A DNA stretch of 15,692 nt, taken from NCBI GenBank assembly GCA_037969035.1, contig JBBKWU010000020.1, forward strand, positions 1-15,692. Reading direction: 5' to 3'. The first letter of the stretch is position 1; every line of letters starts with the position of its first letter. The notes beneath the pieces are model-generated. The model saw only the letters and a list, made by a program, of their open reading frames with translations, did not search any database and was not told the DNA's origin. The position numbers were made by a program, and so were the translations under genes. The DNA comes from JBBKWU01 sp037969035 (GTDB taxonomy: Bacteria; Pseudomonadota; Alphaproteobacteria; Micavibrionales; Micavibrionaceae). Below, piece by piece: positions 1-6,803 of this stretch.

Positions 1-34
1 TTTAATGAACAACGTGAATTTAAGAAAAGTGAGT

Positions 35-59
35 GTGCCCTAGTGGTGCACCATTTTTT
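35..59 (+). terminator. Probable intrinsic terminator of an upstream off-window gene
   Basis: Bases 35-40 (GTGCCC) pair with 45-51 (GGTGCAC, T47 bulged), leaving a four-base loop, and a six-T run follows at 54-59. This fits a rho-independent terminator reading rightward. No plus-strand gene end is visible in the window, so the gene it would serve lies to the left. The stem is short and bulged, so the call is tentative. Confidence 0.35.
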
Positions 60-66
60 CTTCAGC

Positions 67-145
67 TTTTTCCCTGACATGTAGTTACTCGTCGCTCGCA
101 TAGGTTCACTATGCGTCGCTCCTCGTTCCTAATGTCATGAAAAAA
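67..145. repeat. Large imperfect palindrome centred at about base 106
   Basis: The core CGCATAG (97-103) and CTATGCG (109-115) flank a five-base loop. The symmetry continues outward about the same centre: TGACAT (75-80) pairs with ATGTCA (132-137), and the T run at 67-71 with the A run at 141-145. Positions between are partly symmetric, and CGTCGCTC recurs on both sides of the loop. A roughly 79-bp arrangement of this kind suits a dispersed repetitive extragenic palindrome better than a gene or a terminator. Copy number elsewhere in the genome cannot be seen from here. Confidence 0.6.
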
Positions 146-185
146 TCTTCGAAAAATGAGCGCTGGGTTGTGTCCTGCGGTTTTT

Positions 186-257
186 CTGGATTGCCGCGTC
201 GCTTGTTAAGATGCAAACAAAACTGTGTTTTGCTTTGCGGCGCTCCTCGCAATGACG
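186..257. repeat. Palindromic repeat unit with CTGGATTGC and CGCAATGACG ends
   Basis: The unit starts with CTGGATTGC (186-194) and ends with CGCAATGACG (248-257). These resemble the ends of a short dispersed repeat I recall from many alphaproteobacterial and other intracellular or environmental genomes. The middle holds its own hairpin: GCAAA and CAAAAC (213-223) against GTTTTG and TTTGC (227-238), with one bulge and a TGT loop. That hairpin may be a secondary insertion splitting a shorter ancestral unit. A 70-codon open frame crosses here but is only the repeat read through. Confidence 0.65.
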
Positions 258-270
258 CCGTGCCCAGAGT

Positions 271-301
271 CGTCATTGCGAACGAATGTGAAGCAATCCA
301 G
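271..301. repeat. Second, inverted copy of the CTGGATTGC/CGCAATGACG repeat
   Basis: CGTCATTGCG (271-280) is the exact reverse complement of the end of the preceding unit (248-257), and GCAATCCAG (293-301) is the exact reverse complement of its beginning (186-194). The two units therefore sit head to head with a 13-base gap. This copy is short (31 bp) and ends 8 bp before the uvrA stop codon. The 10-bp inverted repeat could form a hairpin in the uvrA message, but no T run follows, so I do not call it an intrinsic terminator. Confidence 0.65.
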
Positions 302-308
302 TGTTTGT

Positions 309-3248
309 TTAAGCAGACTTCTTGCGCTTTTTGTCTAAGCCTAGAATAGGAGCGAGGTATTGCCCTGTGTAGCTTTCAGCTTCAGCGCAGATATCTTCTG
401 GTGTGCCGCTGGCGACAACGCGGCCGCCTTTGTGACCGCCTTCGGGGCCAATGTCGATGACGTAGTCAGCGGTTTTGATGACTTCTAAATTATGCTCGAT
501 AATCACAATTGTGTTGCCTTGCTCCACCAGACGATCAAGCACGGCCATCAAGTTTTTCACATCTTCGAAATGCAAACCTGTTGTCGGTTCATCAAGGATA
601 TAGAGCGTTTTGCCTGTTGAGCGTTTAGAAAGCTCTTTGGCGAGTTTGACGCGTTGTGCTTCACCGCCCGATAATGTCGTGGCTTGCTGCCCGATTTTTA
701 AATAACCAAGGCCAACGGATTTAAGCGTTTCCAATTTATCGCGCACAGACGGCACGGCTTTGAAAAACGTGGCGCCGTCCTCAACCGTCATATCCAAAAT
801 ATCAGCAATGCTGTTATCTTTGAATTTAACTTGCAGCGTTTCACGGTTGTAGCGTTTGCCTTCGCACGCATCACACGTCACGTAAACATCAGGTAGAAAA
901 TGCATCTCAATTTTTATGAGGCCATCGCCTGAGCAAGTTTCGCAACGCCCGCCTTTAACGTTAAAGCTAAAGCGTCCCGCGTTATAGCCACGGGCTTTGG
1001 CTTCGGGAAGGCCTGCGAACCAATCACGAATATAGGTGAACGCACCTGTATAGGTGGCGGGATTAGAGCGCGGTGTGCGCCCAATGGGGGATTGGTCGAT
1101 GTCGATGACTTTGTCGATGAATTCTAAGCCCTTTAGCTCTTTATAGGGCAGGGGAACGGCCTTTGATTTCATCAATGTTTTGCTGACGGCTTTATAGAGC
1201 GTTTCAATCGTGAAGGTGGATTTACCACTGCCTGAAACGCCTGTGACGCAGGTCATCGTGCCGAGCGGGATTTTACCGCTGATGTTTTGTAAATTGTGGC
1301 CTGTCGCGCCGATAAGCTCTAGATATTGTTTGTTCTTGCCTGTACCTTTGGCGGCGCGGCGTTTTTCTGGGATGGCGATTTCGCGCTTGCCCGTTAGATA
1401 TTGCGCGGTCAGGCTGCGCTCGCATTTCATAACCTCGTCGGGCGTTCCTGCGGCAACGACTTCGCCGCCATGTGTTCCTGCGCCGGGGCCCATATCAATT
1501 AAGTGATCAGCGGCGCGGATGGCGTCTTCGTCATGTTCCACAACAATCACGGTGTTGCCCAAATCGCGCAAGCGTTTGAGGGTTTCGAGCAAGCGGTGAT
1601 TATCGCGCTGATGCAGACCGATGGAGGGTTCATCCAGAACGTACAGCACGCCTGTTAAACCGCTGCCGATTTGGCTGGCAAGGCGAATGCGTTGGCTTTC
1701 ACCGCCCGATAATGTACCAGAGGCGCGGGAAAGGTTTAGGTATTCAAGCCCTACATTCATGAGGAATGTTAAGCGCTCATCTATTTCTTTCAGGATTTTC
1801 TCAGCAATGGTGGCTTGCTGCTTGGTTAAAATAGCGCCGTCATTCTGAGGCGACGCCGAAGAATCTTCTGATGATGGACGAGATCCTTCGCGTTTCTCAG
1901 GATGACCGCTTAAACTTGCAAACCAGGCATGAGCATCTTCAATACCAAGCTCGGTAATATCGCTGATGGTTTGTTTGTTGATTTTGACGGCGAGTGCTTC
2001 TGGTTTAAGGCGTTGCCCGTGGCAGCTATCGCAAGGTGCGCTGTTTTGGTATTTTTCTAGCTTTTCACGTTGCGAATTGCTTTCGGTTTCCAGCATGCGG
2101 CGCTCAAGATTAGCCATGACGCCTTCGAATGGTTTGTTGCTGTTCCATGCGCTGTCGTTTTTGCTTTTATAGGTGGTCTTGATGATTGTGTCGCCAGAGC
2201 CGTACAAGATAATATCCTGATTTTCCTTCTTCATCTTTTTCCACGGCACATCGATTTTGAAACCGTAATAATCGGCGGTGGCTTGTAAGGCTTGCAGGTA
2301 ATAACTCTGAAACGCGCCGCCCCATGCGACAATTGCGCCATCGACGATGCTTTTGTTTTCGTCAGGAACAACAAGTGAGGTGTCCATATAGAGCTTTTCG
2401 CCTAGACCATCGCAGGTTGGGCATGCGCCGTGCGGGCTGTTGAAGGAGAATAGGCGTGGCTCGATCTCGGCAATGGTGAAGCCTGACACAGGGCAGGCGA
2501 ATTTTTCGCTGAACATTGTTTGTTCGCCCGTATCCGCATTTTCGGCAATCATCAGACCATCGGCAAGGCGCAGAGCGGTTTCTACGGAATCAGCTAAGCG
2601 GTTGCCCATATCATCGCGAATTACAAGGCGGTCAACGACAACCTCTATATCGTGCTTGATTTGTTTATCAAGTTCGGGCGTGTCATCGATCTCATAGAGT
2701 GTGCCATCAACTTTGACGCGCTGAAATCCTGCGGCTTGCAGCTCTTTGAATTCGCGGCGGTATTCGCCTTTGCGTCCGCGCACAATTGGGGCGAGCAGAT
2801 ACAGCTTTGTGTCCTGACCCATTGCCATGACGCGGTCAACAATTTCTGTCGCGGTTTGGCTTTCGATTGGTTTGCCAGTGGCGGGCGAGTAGGGAATGCC
2901 AACGCGTGCCCATAATAGGCGCATGTAATCATAAATTTCTGTAACCGTGCCAACGGTTGAGCGCGGGTTACGGGATGTTGTTTTTTGCTCGATTGAAATG
3001 GCGGGGGATAGGCCTTCGATGCTGTCGACATCGGGCTTTTGCATCAGTTCTAAAAACTGGCGCGCATAGGCGGATAAGCTCTCAACATAGCGGCGTTGCC
3101 CTTCGGCATAGATGGTATCGAACGCAAGCGAGGATTTACCAGAGCCAGACAGCCCCGTAATCACGATCAATTTATCGCGGGGCATATCAATATTGATATC
3201 TTTTAGGTTATGTTCGCGTGCGCCGCGCACGGATATCTCGGTCAGCAT
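309..3248 (-). CDS. uvrA: UvrABC excinuclease ATPase subunit UvrA, with a repeat-encoded insert
   Basis: UvrA is the damage-recognition ATPase of nucleotide excision repair; it dimerises and loads UvrB. The 979 residues show both ABC modules: Walker A GLSGSGKSS (32-40), signature LSGGESQ (513-519), Walker B YVLDEP (536-541); then GVSGSGKST (670-678), LSGGEAQ (859-865) and YILDEP (883-888). The zinc module at C769, C772, C792 and C795 is intact. In the first zinc site one cysteine is serine (C252, S255, C276, C279), a variant I recall as common in alphaproteobacteria. The start gives the conserved N-terminus (ISVRGAREHNL), though no good Shine-Dalgarno precedes it. Family members are usually about 940-970 residues; the excess is an insert at about 448-470 encoded by a palindromic repeat, described separately. 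The gene has its own promoter region and lies downstream of the lon terminator. Confidence 0.98.
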   Translation of the reverse strand: MLTEISVRGAREHNLKDINIDMPRDKLIVITGLSGSGKSSLAFDTIYAEGQRRYVESLSAYARQFLELMQKPDVDSIEGLSPAISIEQKTTSRNPRSTVGTVTEIYDYMRLLWARVGIPYSPATGKPIESQTATEIVDRVMAMGQDTKLYLLAPIVRGRKGEYRREFKELQAAGFQRVKVDGTLYEIDDTPELDKQIKHDIEVVVDRLVIRDDMGNRLADSVETALRLADGLMIAENADTGEQTMFSEKFACPVSGFTIAEIEPRLFSFNSPHGACPTCDGLGEKLYMDTSLVVPDENKSIVDGAIVAWGGAFQSYYLQALQATADYYGFKIDVPWKKMKKENQDIILYGSGDTIIKTTYKSKNDSAWNSNKPFEGVMANLERRMLETESNSQREKLEKYQNSAPCDSCHGQRLKPEALAVKINKQTISDITELGIEDAHAWFASLSGHPEKREGSRPSSEDSSASPQNDGAILTKQQATIAEKILKEIDERLTFLMNVGLEYLNLSRASGTLSGGESQRIRLASQIGSGLTGVLYVLDEPSIGLHQRDNHRLLETLKRLRDLGNTVIVVEHDEDAIRAADHLIDMGPGAGTHGGEVVAAGTPDEVMKCERSLTAQYLTGKREIAIPEKRRAAKGTGKNKQYLELIGATGHNLQNISGKIPLGTMTCVTGVSGSGKSTFTIETLYKAVSKTLMKSKAVPLPYKELKGLEFIDKVIDIDQSPIGRTPRSNPATYTGAFTYIRDWFAGLPEAKARGYNAGRFSFNVKGGRCETCSGDGLIKIEMHFLPDVYVTCDACEGKRYNRETLQVKFKDNSIADILDMTVEDGATFFKAVPSVRDKLETLKSVGLGYLKIGQQATTLSGGEAQRVKLAKELSKRSTGKTLYILDEPTTGLHFEDVKNLMAVLDRLVEQGNTIVIIEHNLEVIKTADYVIDIGPEGGHKGGRVVASGTPEDICAEAESYTGQYLAPILGLDKKRKKSA
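1839..1906. repeat. 68-bp palindromic element inserted in frame within uvrA
   Basis: GTCATTCTGAG (1839-1849) is the inverted match of CTCAGGATGAC (1896-1906) at 10 of 11 positions, and CGAAGAATCT (1857-1866) matches AGATCCTTCG (1881-1890) inverted at 9 of 10. The element lies inside uvrA and is translated as about residues 448-470, a polar stretch rich in Ser, Glu and Asp. UvrA homologues run directly from the alpha-helical segment before it to the ERILKEI-type segment after it. Insertion of palindromic elements into genes without loss of frame is established for Rickettsia RPEs; that this is a relative is inference. Confidence 0.75.
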
Positions 3249-3274
3249 TTAGTCGTTACTCGTGTGTTTTGATT

Positions 3275-3303
3275 ATTATATAAGCCATTTATATAGGCAT
3301 TCT
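3275..3303 (-). promoter_or_regulatory. Candidate uvrA promoter with an overlapping inverted repeat
   Basis: On the minus strand a perfect TATAAT (3280-3275) lies 26 bp before uvrA. The hexamer 17 bp upstream (AGAATG, 3303-3298) is a poor -35. A perfect 7-bp inverted repeat, TATATAA-GCCAT-TTATATA (3277-3295), overlaps the -10, where a repressor could block RNA polymerase. It does not match the alphaproteobacterial LexA box. AT-rich symmetry can arise by chance, so this is only a candidate. Confidence 0.35.
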
Positions 3304-3334
3304 CGCGCGAAAAGGGAAGGAATTTCCTAGATAC

Positions 3335-3365
3335 AAAAACCGGCCCCCTTGAGAGGAGCCGGTTT
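3335..3365 (-). terminator. Rho-independent terminator of lon
   Basis: Read on the minus strand, the stem AAACCGGC (3365-3358) pairs with GCCGGTTT (3344-3337), with further G-C pairs toward the loop and a T run from 3339 to 3335. It lies about 43 bp beyond the lon stop codon and just before the uvrA promoter region, so it would separate lon from uvrA transcription. Confidence 0.85.
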
Positions 3366-3407
3366 CGCTTGTGCATAGTCCCACACACAAACCTGTTCTT
3401 TAAATGA

Positions 3408-5933
3408 TTAGAGTGACATGCCTCTTGGGCGAATGGATACAAAAACAGGCAATGCTTGCGCTTTGTTTTCATCACCGCCGTCTGGTTTATCTTCTTCTGG
3501 TTCTGTTGATGGAGTCACCTCATCCGCTTCGCCGAGAACCGATGTATCATCCGATTTTTTCTCCGCGTCTGTTTCTATAACAGGTTCAGGAATTGGCTGC
3601 GTTAGCGCATGTTTGATGACGTCTTCGATACGGCTGACAGGCACGATTTCAAGCTTGTCCAAAATGCTTTTAGGAACTTCAGCAAGATCTTTCATGTTAT
3701 CAGCAGGAATAAGAACCTTTGTCGCACCTTCTTGAACGGCACCATCAAGTTTTTCCGGTAGACCGCCAATCGGCATGATATCACCATGGAGAGATATTTC
3801 ACCTGTCATGGCAACGTTACTGCGGATCGGAATATTGGTGAGCGCAGAGATCATTGCTGTGGCAATGGCTGCACCTGCGGATGGGCCATCTTTCGGCGTT
3901 GCACCAGCCAACGCATGCACGTTTAATCCCCATTGTCCAATTTGATTCAGATCAAGATTGAGTACTTTTGCGTTTTCGAAAACGGCAACGCGTGCCACTT
4001 TGATAGATTCTGTCATGACTTGGCGTAGGTGGCCTGTTATTTTCAGGTTCAAGCCGCGGCCTGGTTCTTTGACCACTTCGATATTCATGATGCTGCCGCC
4101 AACAGAAGAAAAGGCGAGACCATTCACAACACCGATGCGATCACCTTTGGCGGTCACATCTTTTTTATTGACCTTTATAGGGCCGAGATAGTCTGATACG
4201 CCGAAATCGGTGAGTTCTGCTGTTGGTATTTCGCCGCGCTCAAGTTCTGTTGCAACTTTACGGCAAATTTTACCAAGTGCTTTTTCAAGACCACGAACAC
4301 CAAGTTCTCGCGTATAGCCAGCAACAATTTTACCAAGCATATCATCGGTAATTGTGAGATCTTTATCCGTTAGGCCGTTTTTGGCCAGTTGTTTCGGCAG
4401 AAGGTAGCGACGCGCAATTTCAACTTTTTCGTCATGCGCGTAACCTGGCATGTGAATGATTTCCATACGGTCACGTAGGGGCGCAGGAATGGAGCCGAGA
4501 TCATTTGCTGTTGCCACAAACAGAACGTTGGAGAGGTCAAGATCAATGCCGAGGTAATGATCATGAAATGCTTTGTTTTGTTCGGGATCTAGCACTTCGA
4601 GCATTGCGGCTGTTGGGTCGCCGTTTGGCCCGCCGTGGCTCATTTTATCGATTTCATCGAGCAAGATGAGTGGGTTGTTGGTTCCAGCATGTTTCATTGT
4701 CTCTACTATGCGACCAGGTCTTGAGCCTAAATACGTGCGCCCATGTCCGCGAATGGTTGATTCATCACGAACACCACCTAATGATAGACGGGAGTAGGAG
4801 CGTCCAGTGGCTTCTGCCATTGACTTACCTATAGATGTTTTACCGACACCCGGGGCACCAATAAGGCAAATGATTTTACCATTTGATCGGCCTGTTCTGT
4901 TTTCAACGGCGATGTGTTCGATAATCGCATTTTTTGCTTCTTCCATGCCGTAATGGCCTTGATCGAGCGTGTATTCAGATTTGTTTAAATCTGTTTCCAA
5001 ATCAGAAAATTCATCCCACGGCAAATCAGCAACCCATTTCAAATAGCCTTTGATTTTTTGCATTTCGGGCGAAGCAGGATTTGTGTCATGCGCAACATCC
5101 AGTTCGTTTTCAACGACTTCAGCGACATCGGCGGGAAGGTTTTTAGCGCGGAGTCTTTCTTCCAAAGCTTCAAGGTCGTTTGAACCAAATGCTCCCAGAT
5201 CTTTTAATTGCTGACGTAAGCCATCCATGCGCTCACGAATGGCATCAATGCTGGCTTGTTTTTGTTCGTTACTTACTGGCGCAACCGCAGTACCTGTTGG
5301 TTTTGCTTTATTATCGTTTACGCCTTTTCCAGCAAGACTCGCGTTTGCTTTGATTTGCTCTGTTACTGTGATCTCGTGTTGTATTTCGGCGAAATCTTTA
5401 TTAAAGGCATCGATTAAGGATGCGAAGTTATCTGCTACAGCGAGACTTTCTTCGTCAGTCAAGATGTGTCGGATATCACTTAATGTGGCGCTCCAGCTTT
5501 TCGTTATCGTATTGGCGAGGGGCTGAGGTATACGTGTATAAATTAGCTTTAGAAATTCGGGCATATGAAGCGATGGATTCTTATCCTGCGCTTTTTGTGA
5601 TATGCGGGCGGTTAAGTTCTCTGTTGCGTCGGATTTTGAGAAGTTTGCGCCATGGCGTTCACGCGCCATAATAAGGTAATAAGACATTGATAAGCGGTCG
5701 GTGTCTGTTAAATCTTTTGCGGTATAAGCATAAGCATTCATCAGATCATCCATGGCAACTTGCAAGAATGTACGGCCCCGAACTTTATTCTCAGGGGCTT
5801 CTTCGAAAGCATTTTTGATGAGAGCGTTATGTTTTCCGAATGTAGCAATGAGGTCAACAAACTTGCGCAGCTCTTTTAAAGCATACTCTTCTTGGTTTGC
5901 ACGTCTCTCTTGACCGGAAATACCAGTTACCAT
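3408..5933 (-). CDS. lon: Lon-type ATP-dependent protease with an atypical N-terminal domain
   Basis: Lon degrades misfolded and regulatory proteins in the cytoplasm. Of 841 residues, about 223-306 form the usual helical/coiled-coil region ending in the NPASPE...LPW stretch. The AAA+ module has Walker A GAPGVGKT (359-366), Walker B LILLDEID (422-429), candidate arginine finger R487/R489 and sensor-2 GVRGLE (545-550). The protease domain has the catalytic pair S685 (KDGPSAG) and K728 (GGLPEK), spaced 43 residues as in E. coli S679/K722. Residues 1-190 lack the LPLR...-type beta-rich LAN domain and look helical; a low-complexity linker (196-222) follows. An acidic, proline-containing tail (about 780-841) extends the C-terminus. 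The start is supported by GGGAG six bases upstream. Identity of the catalytic part is certain; the N-terminal part is unrecognised. Confidence 0.95.
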   Translation of the reverse strand: MVTGISGQERRANQEEYALKELRKFVDLIATFGKHNALIKNAFEEAPENKVRGRTFLQVAMDDLMNAYAYTAKDLTDTDRLSMSYYLIMARERHGANFSKSDATENLTARISQKAQDKNPSLHMPEFLKLIYTRIPQPLANTITKSWSATLSDIRHILTDEESLAVADNFASLIDAFNKDFAEIQHEITVTEQIKANASLAGKGVNDNKAKPTGTAVAPVSNEQKQASIDAIRERMDGLRQQLKDLGAFGSNDLEALEERLRAKNLPADVAEVVENELDVAHDTNPASPEMQKIKGYLKWVADLPWDEFSDLETDLNKSEYTLDQGHYGMEEAKNAIIEHIAVENRTGRSNGKIICLIGAPGVGKTSIGKSMAEATGRSYSRLSLGGVRDESTIRGHGRTYLGSRPGRIVETMKHAGTNNPLILLDEIDKMSHGGPNGDPTAAMLEVLDPEQNKAFHDHYLGIDLDLSNVLFVATANDLGSIPAPLRDRMEIIHMPGYAHDEKVEIARRYLLPKQLAKNGLTDKDLTITDDMLGKIVAGYTRELGVRGLEKALGKICRKVATELERGEIPTAELTDFGVSDYLGPIKVNKKDVTAKGDRIGVVNGLAFSSVGGSIMNIEVVKEPGRGLNLKITGHLRQVMTESIKVARVAVFENAKVLNLDLNQIGQWGLNVHALAGATPKDGPSAGAAIATAMISALTNIPIRSNVAMTGEISLHGDIMPIGGLPEKLDGAVQEGATKVLIPADNMKDLAEVPKSILDKLEIVPVSRIEDVIKHALTQPIPEPVIETDAEKKSDDTSVLGEADEVTPSTEPEEDKPDGGDENKAQALPVFVSIRPRGMSL

Positions 5934-5978
5934 GTCTTACTCCCTGTTTTACGTTTTTTATTTTTATAATATGAAAAG

Positions 5979-6007
5979 ATTAAAGCAGAAAAAAAATATT
6001 GTTTCAA
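5979..6007 (-). promoter_or_regulatory. Likely lon promoter
   Basis: On the minus strand TTGAAA (6007-6002) and TTTAAT (5984-5979) are separated by exactly 17 bp and would start transcription near 5972, giving a leader of about 39 bases. The spacer contains eight consecutive T residues. I see no convincing heat-shock sigma-32 pattern. Confidence 0.55.
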
Positions 6008-6024
6008 CAAAGTTATTTACTTTG
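6008..6024. promoter_or_regulatory. Inverted repeat abutting the lon -35 element
   Basis: CAAAGTTATTTACTTTG is a perfect 6-bp inverted repeat with a five-base centre. Its edge touches the predicted lon -35 hexamer, a position typical of an activator or repressor site. The regulator is unknown. The rest of the lon-ssb gap (5934-6255) is AT-rich, and beyond the two promoters and this repeat I see nothing else in it. Confidence 0.4.
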
Positions 6025-6174
6025 AATGATTATGTCGGTTTAGGAAGTATAACTTTTGAAAATCAAAACTTTAGGAGCTGTGATAATTGATTTTAATAGG
6101 CTAAAAAAATAGGGATTTAGAGAATCGCTGAAACAAAAGCGCGCTTTAATCATTGAAAGAACGCGAGCGAAGCA

Positions 6175-6202
6175 TTTACATCACTATAAAGATGTTTATA
6201 GT
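6175..6202 (+). promoter_or_regulatory. Likely ssb promoter with an overlapping operator-like palindrome
   Basis: TTTACA (6175-6180) and TATAGT (6197-6202) are spaced 16 bp and lie about 55 bp before the ssb start. A perfect 8-bp inverted repeat with a four-base centre, ACTATAAAGATGTTTATAGT (6183-6202), covers the spacer and the whole -10. A protein bound there would occlude RNA polymerase. It is not the GTTC-N7-GTTC LexA pattern. Confidence 0.5.
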
Positions 6203-6255
6203 ACTGATTCTATCAAGACATAATTATGCAAGAGTGCAGGAGAAAGCGAGAGAAC

Positions 6256-6756
6256 ATGGCTGGTTCAGTAAATAAAGTAATTTTAGTAGGAAACTTAGGG
6301 CGCGACCCAGAAGTGCGCGCGATGCAATCTGGCGATAAGGTTGTTAATCTATCCGTGGCAACATCAGAAAGCTGGAAAGATAAAACAACGGGCGAGCGTA
6401 AAGAAAAATCAGAATGGCACCGCGTTGTTATTTTCAACCAAGGCATTGCCAAGGTTGCGGAGAGCTACTTGAAAAAAGGCGCGAAGGTTTATATCGAAGG
6501 TCAACTTGAAACACGCAAATGGACAGACCAAAGCGGCGTTGAAAAATACAGCACAGAAGTTGTTTTGCGCCCTTACCGCGGTGAGTTGACAATGCTCGAC
6601 ACACGCGGCGATTCAGGCAGCATGGGTGCAAGTAGTGGCGGTGGGTTCCAAGATAACTCAGCCCCGTCTTATGAAGATTCATCACAAGACTTCCAGCCGA
6701 AACAGAAAGCTGTTAATGCACCTGTTGATGATATGGAAGATGAAATCCCGTTCTAG
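6256..6756 (+). CDS. ssb: Single-stranded DNA-binding protein
   Basis: SSB coats single-stranded DNA in replication, recombination and repair and recruits partner proteins through its C-terminus. The 166-residue product has the OB-fold region at about 1-110 (SVNKVILVGNLGRDPEVR at the N-terminus, then WHRVVIFN and the VYIEGQLETRKW strand). A flexible Gly/Ser/Gln-rich linker follows, ending in the conserved acidic tip DDMEDEIPF. I chose the ATG at 6256 because the protein then starts MAGSVNK as in homologues and AGGAG lies 13 bases upstream. An in-frame ATG at 6226 would add ten charged residues with no family counterpart. ssb is divergent from lon, whereas in many alphaproteobacteria it is divergent from uvrA directly, so lon occupies an unusual position here. 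Confidence 0.97.
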   Translation: MAGSVNKVILVGNLGRDPEVRAMQSGDKVVNLSVATSESWKDKTTGERKEKSEWHRVVIFNQGIAKVAESYLKKGAKVYIEGQLETRKWTDQSGVEKYSTEVVLRPYRGELTMLDTRGDSGSMGASSGGGFQDNSAPSYEDSSQDFQPKQKAVNAPVDDMEDEIPF

Positions 6757-6773
6757 GTTGGGATTTCGGTTTT
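6742..6773 (+). terminator. Hairpin overlapping the ssb stop codon, weak terminator candidate
   Basis: GAAATCCC (6742-6749) and GGGATTTC (6760-6767) form a perfect 8-bp stem with a ten-base loop, followed by GG and four T residues (6770-6773). The left arm encodes part of the conserved DEIPF tip of SSB and the stop codon lies in the loop. The short T run makes termination uncertain; it may instead partly separate ssb from the next gene or protect the 3' end. Confidence 0.45.
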
Positions 6774-6803
6774 AAGGTATTCACAAAATTAAAGGTCGAA
6801 CAA

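Noticed and set aside
248..280. Repeat hairpin as the intrinsic terminator of uvrA
   Set aside because: On the minus strand no T run follows the stem.
137..349. 70-codon open frame on the plus strand at the left end
   Set aside because: It runs through two palindromic repeat units and into the end of uvrA on the other strand, and has no ribosome site or recognisable product.
3242..3475. 77-codon minus-strand frame between uvrA and lon
   Set aside because: It spans the lon stop region, the lon terminator and the uvrA promoter; the translation looks random.
6159..6173. Possible SOS box upstream of ssb (GAAC, seven bases, AAGC)
   Set aside because: The second half has two mismatches to GAAC, too weak against the exact box seen near the right end.
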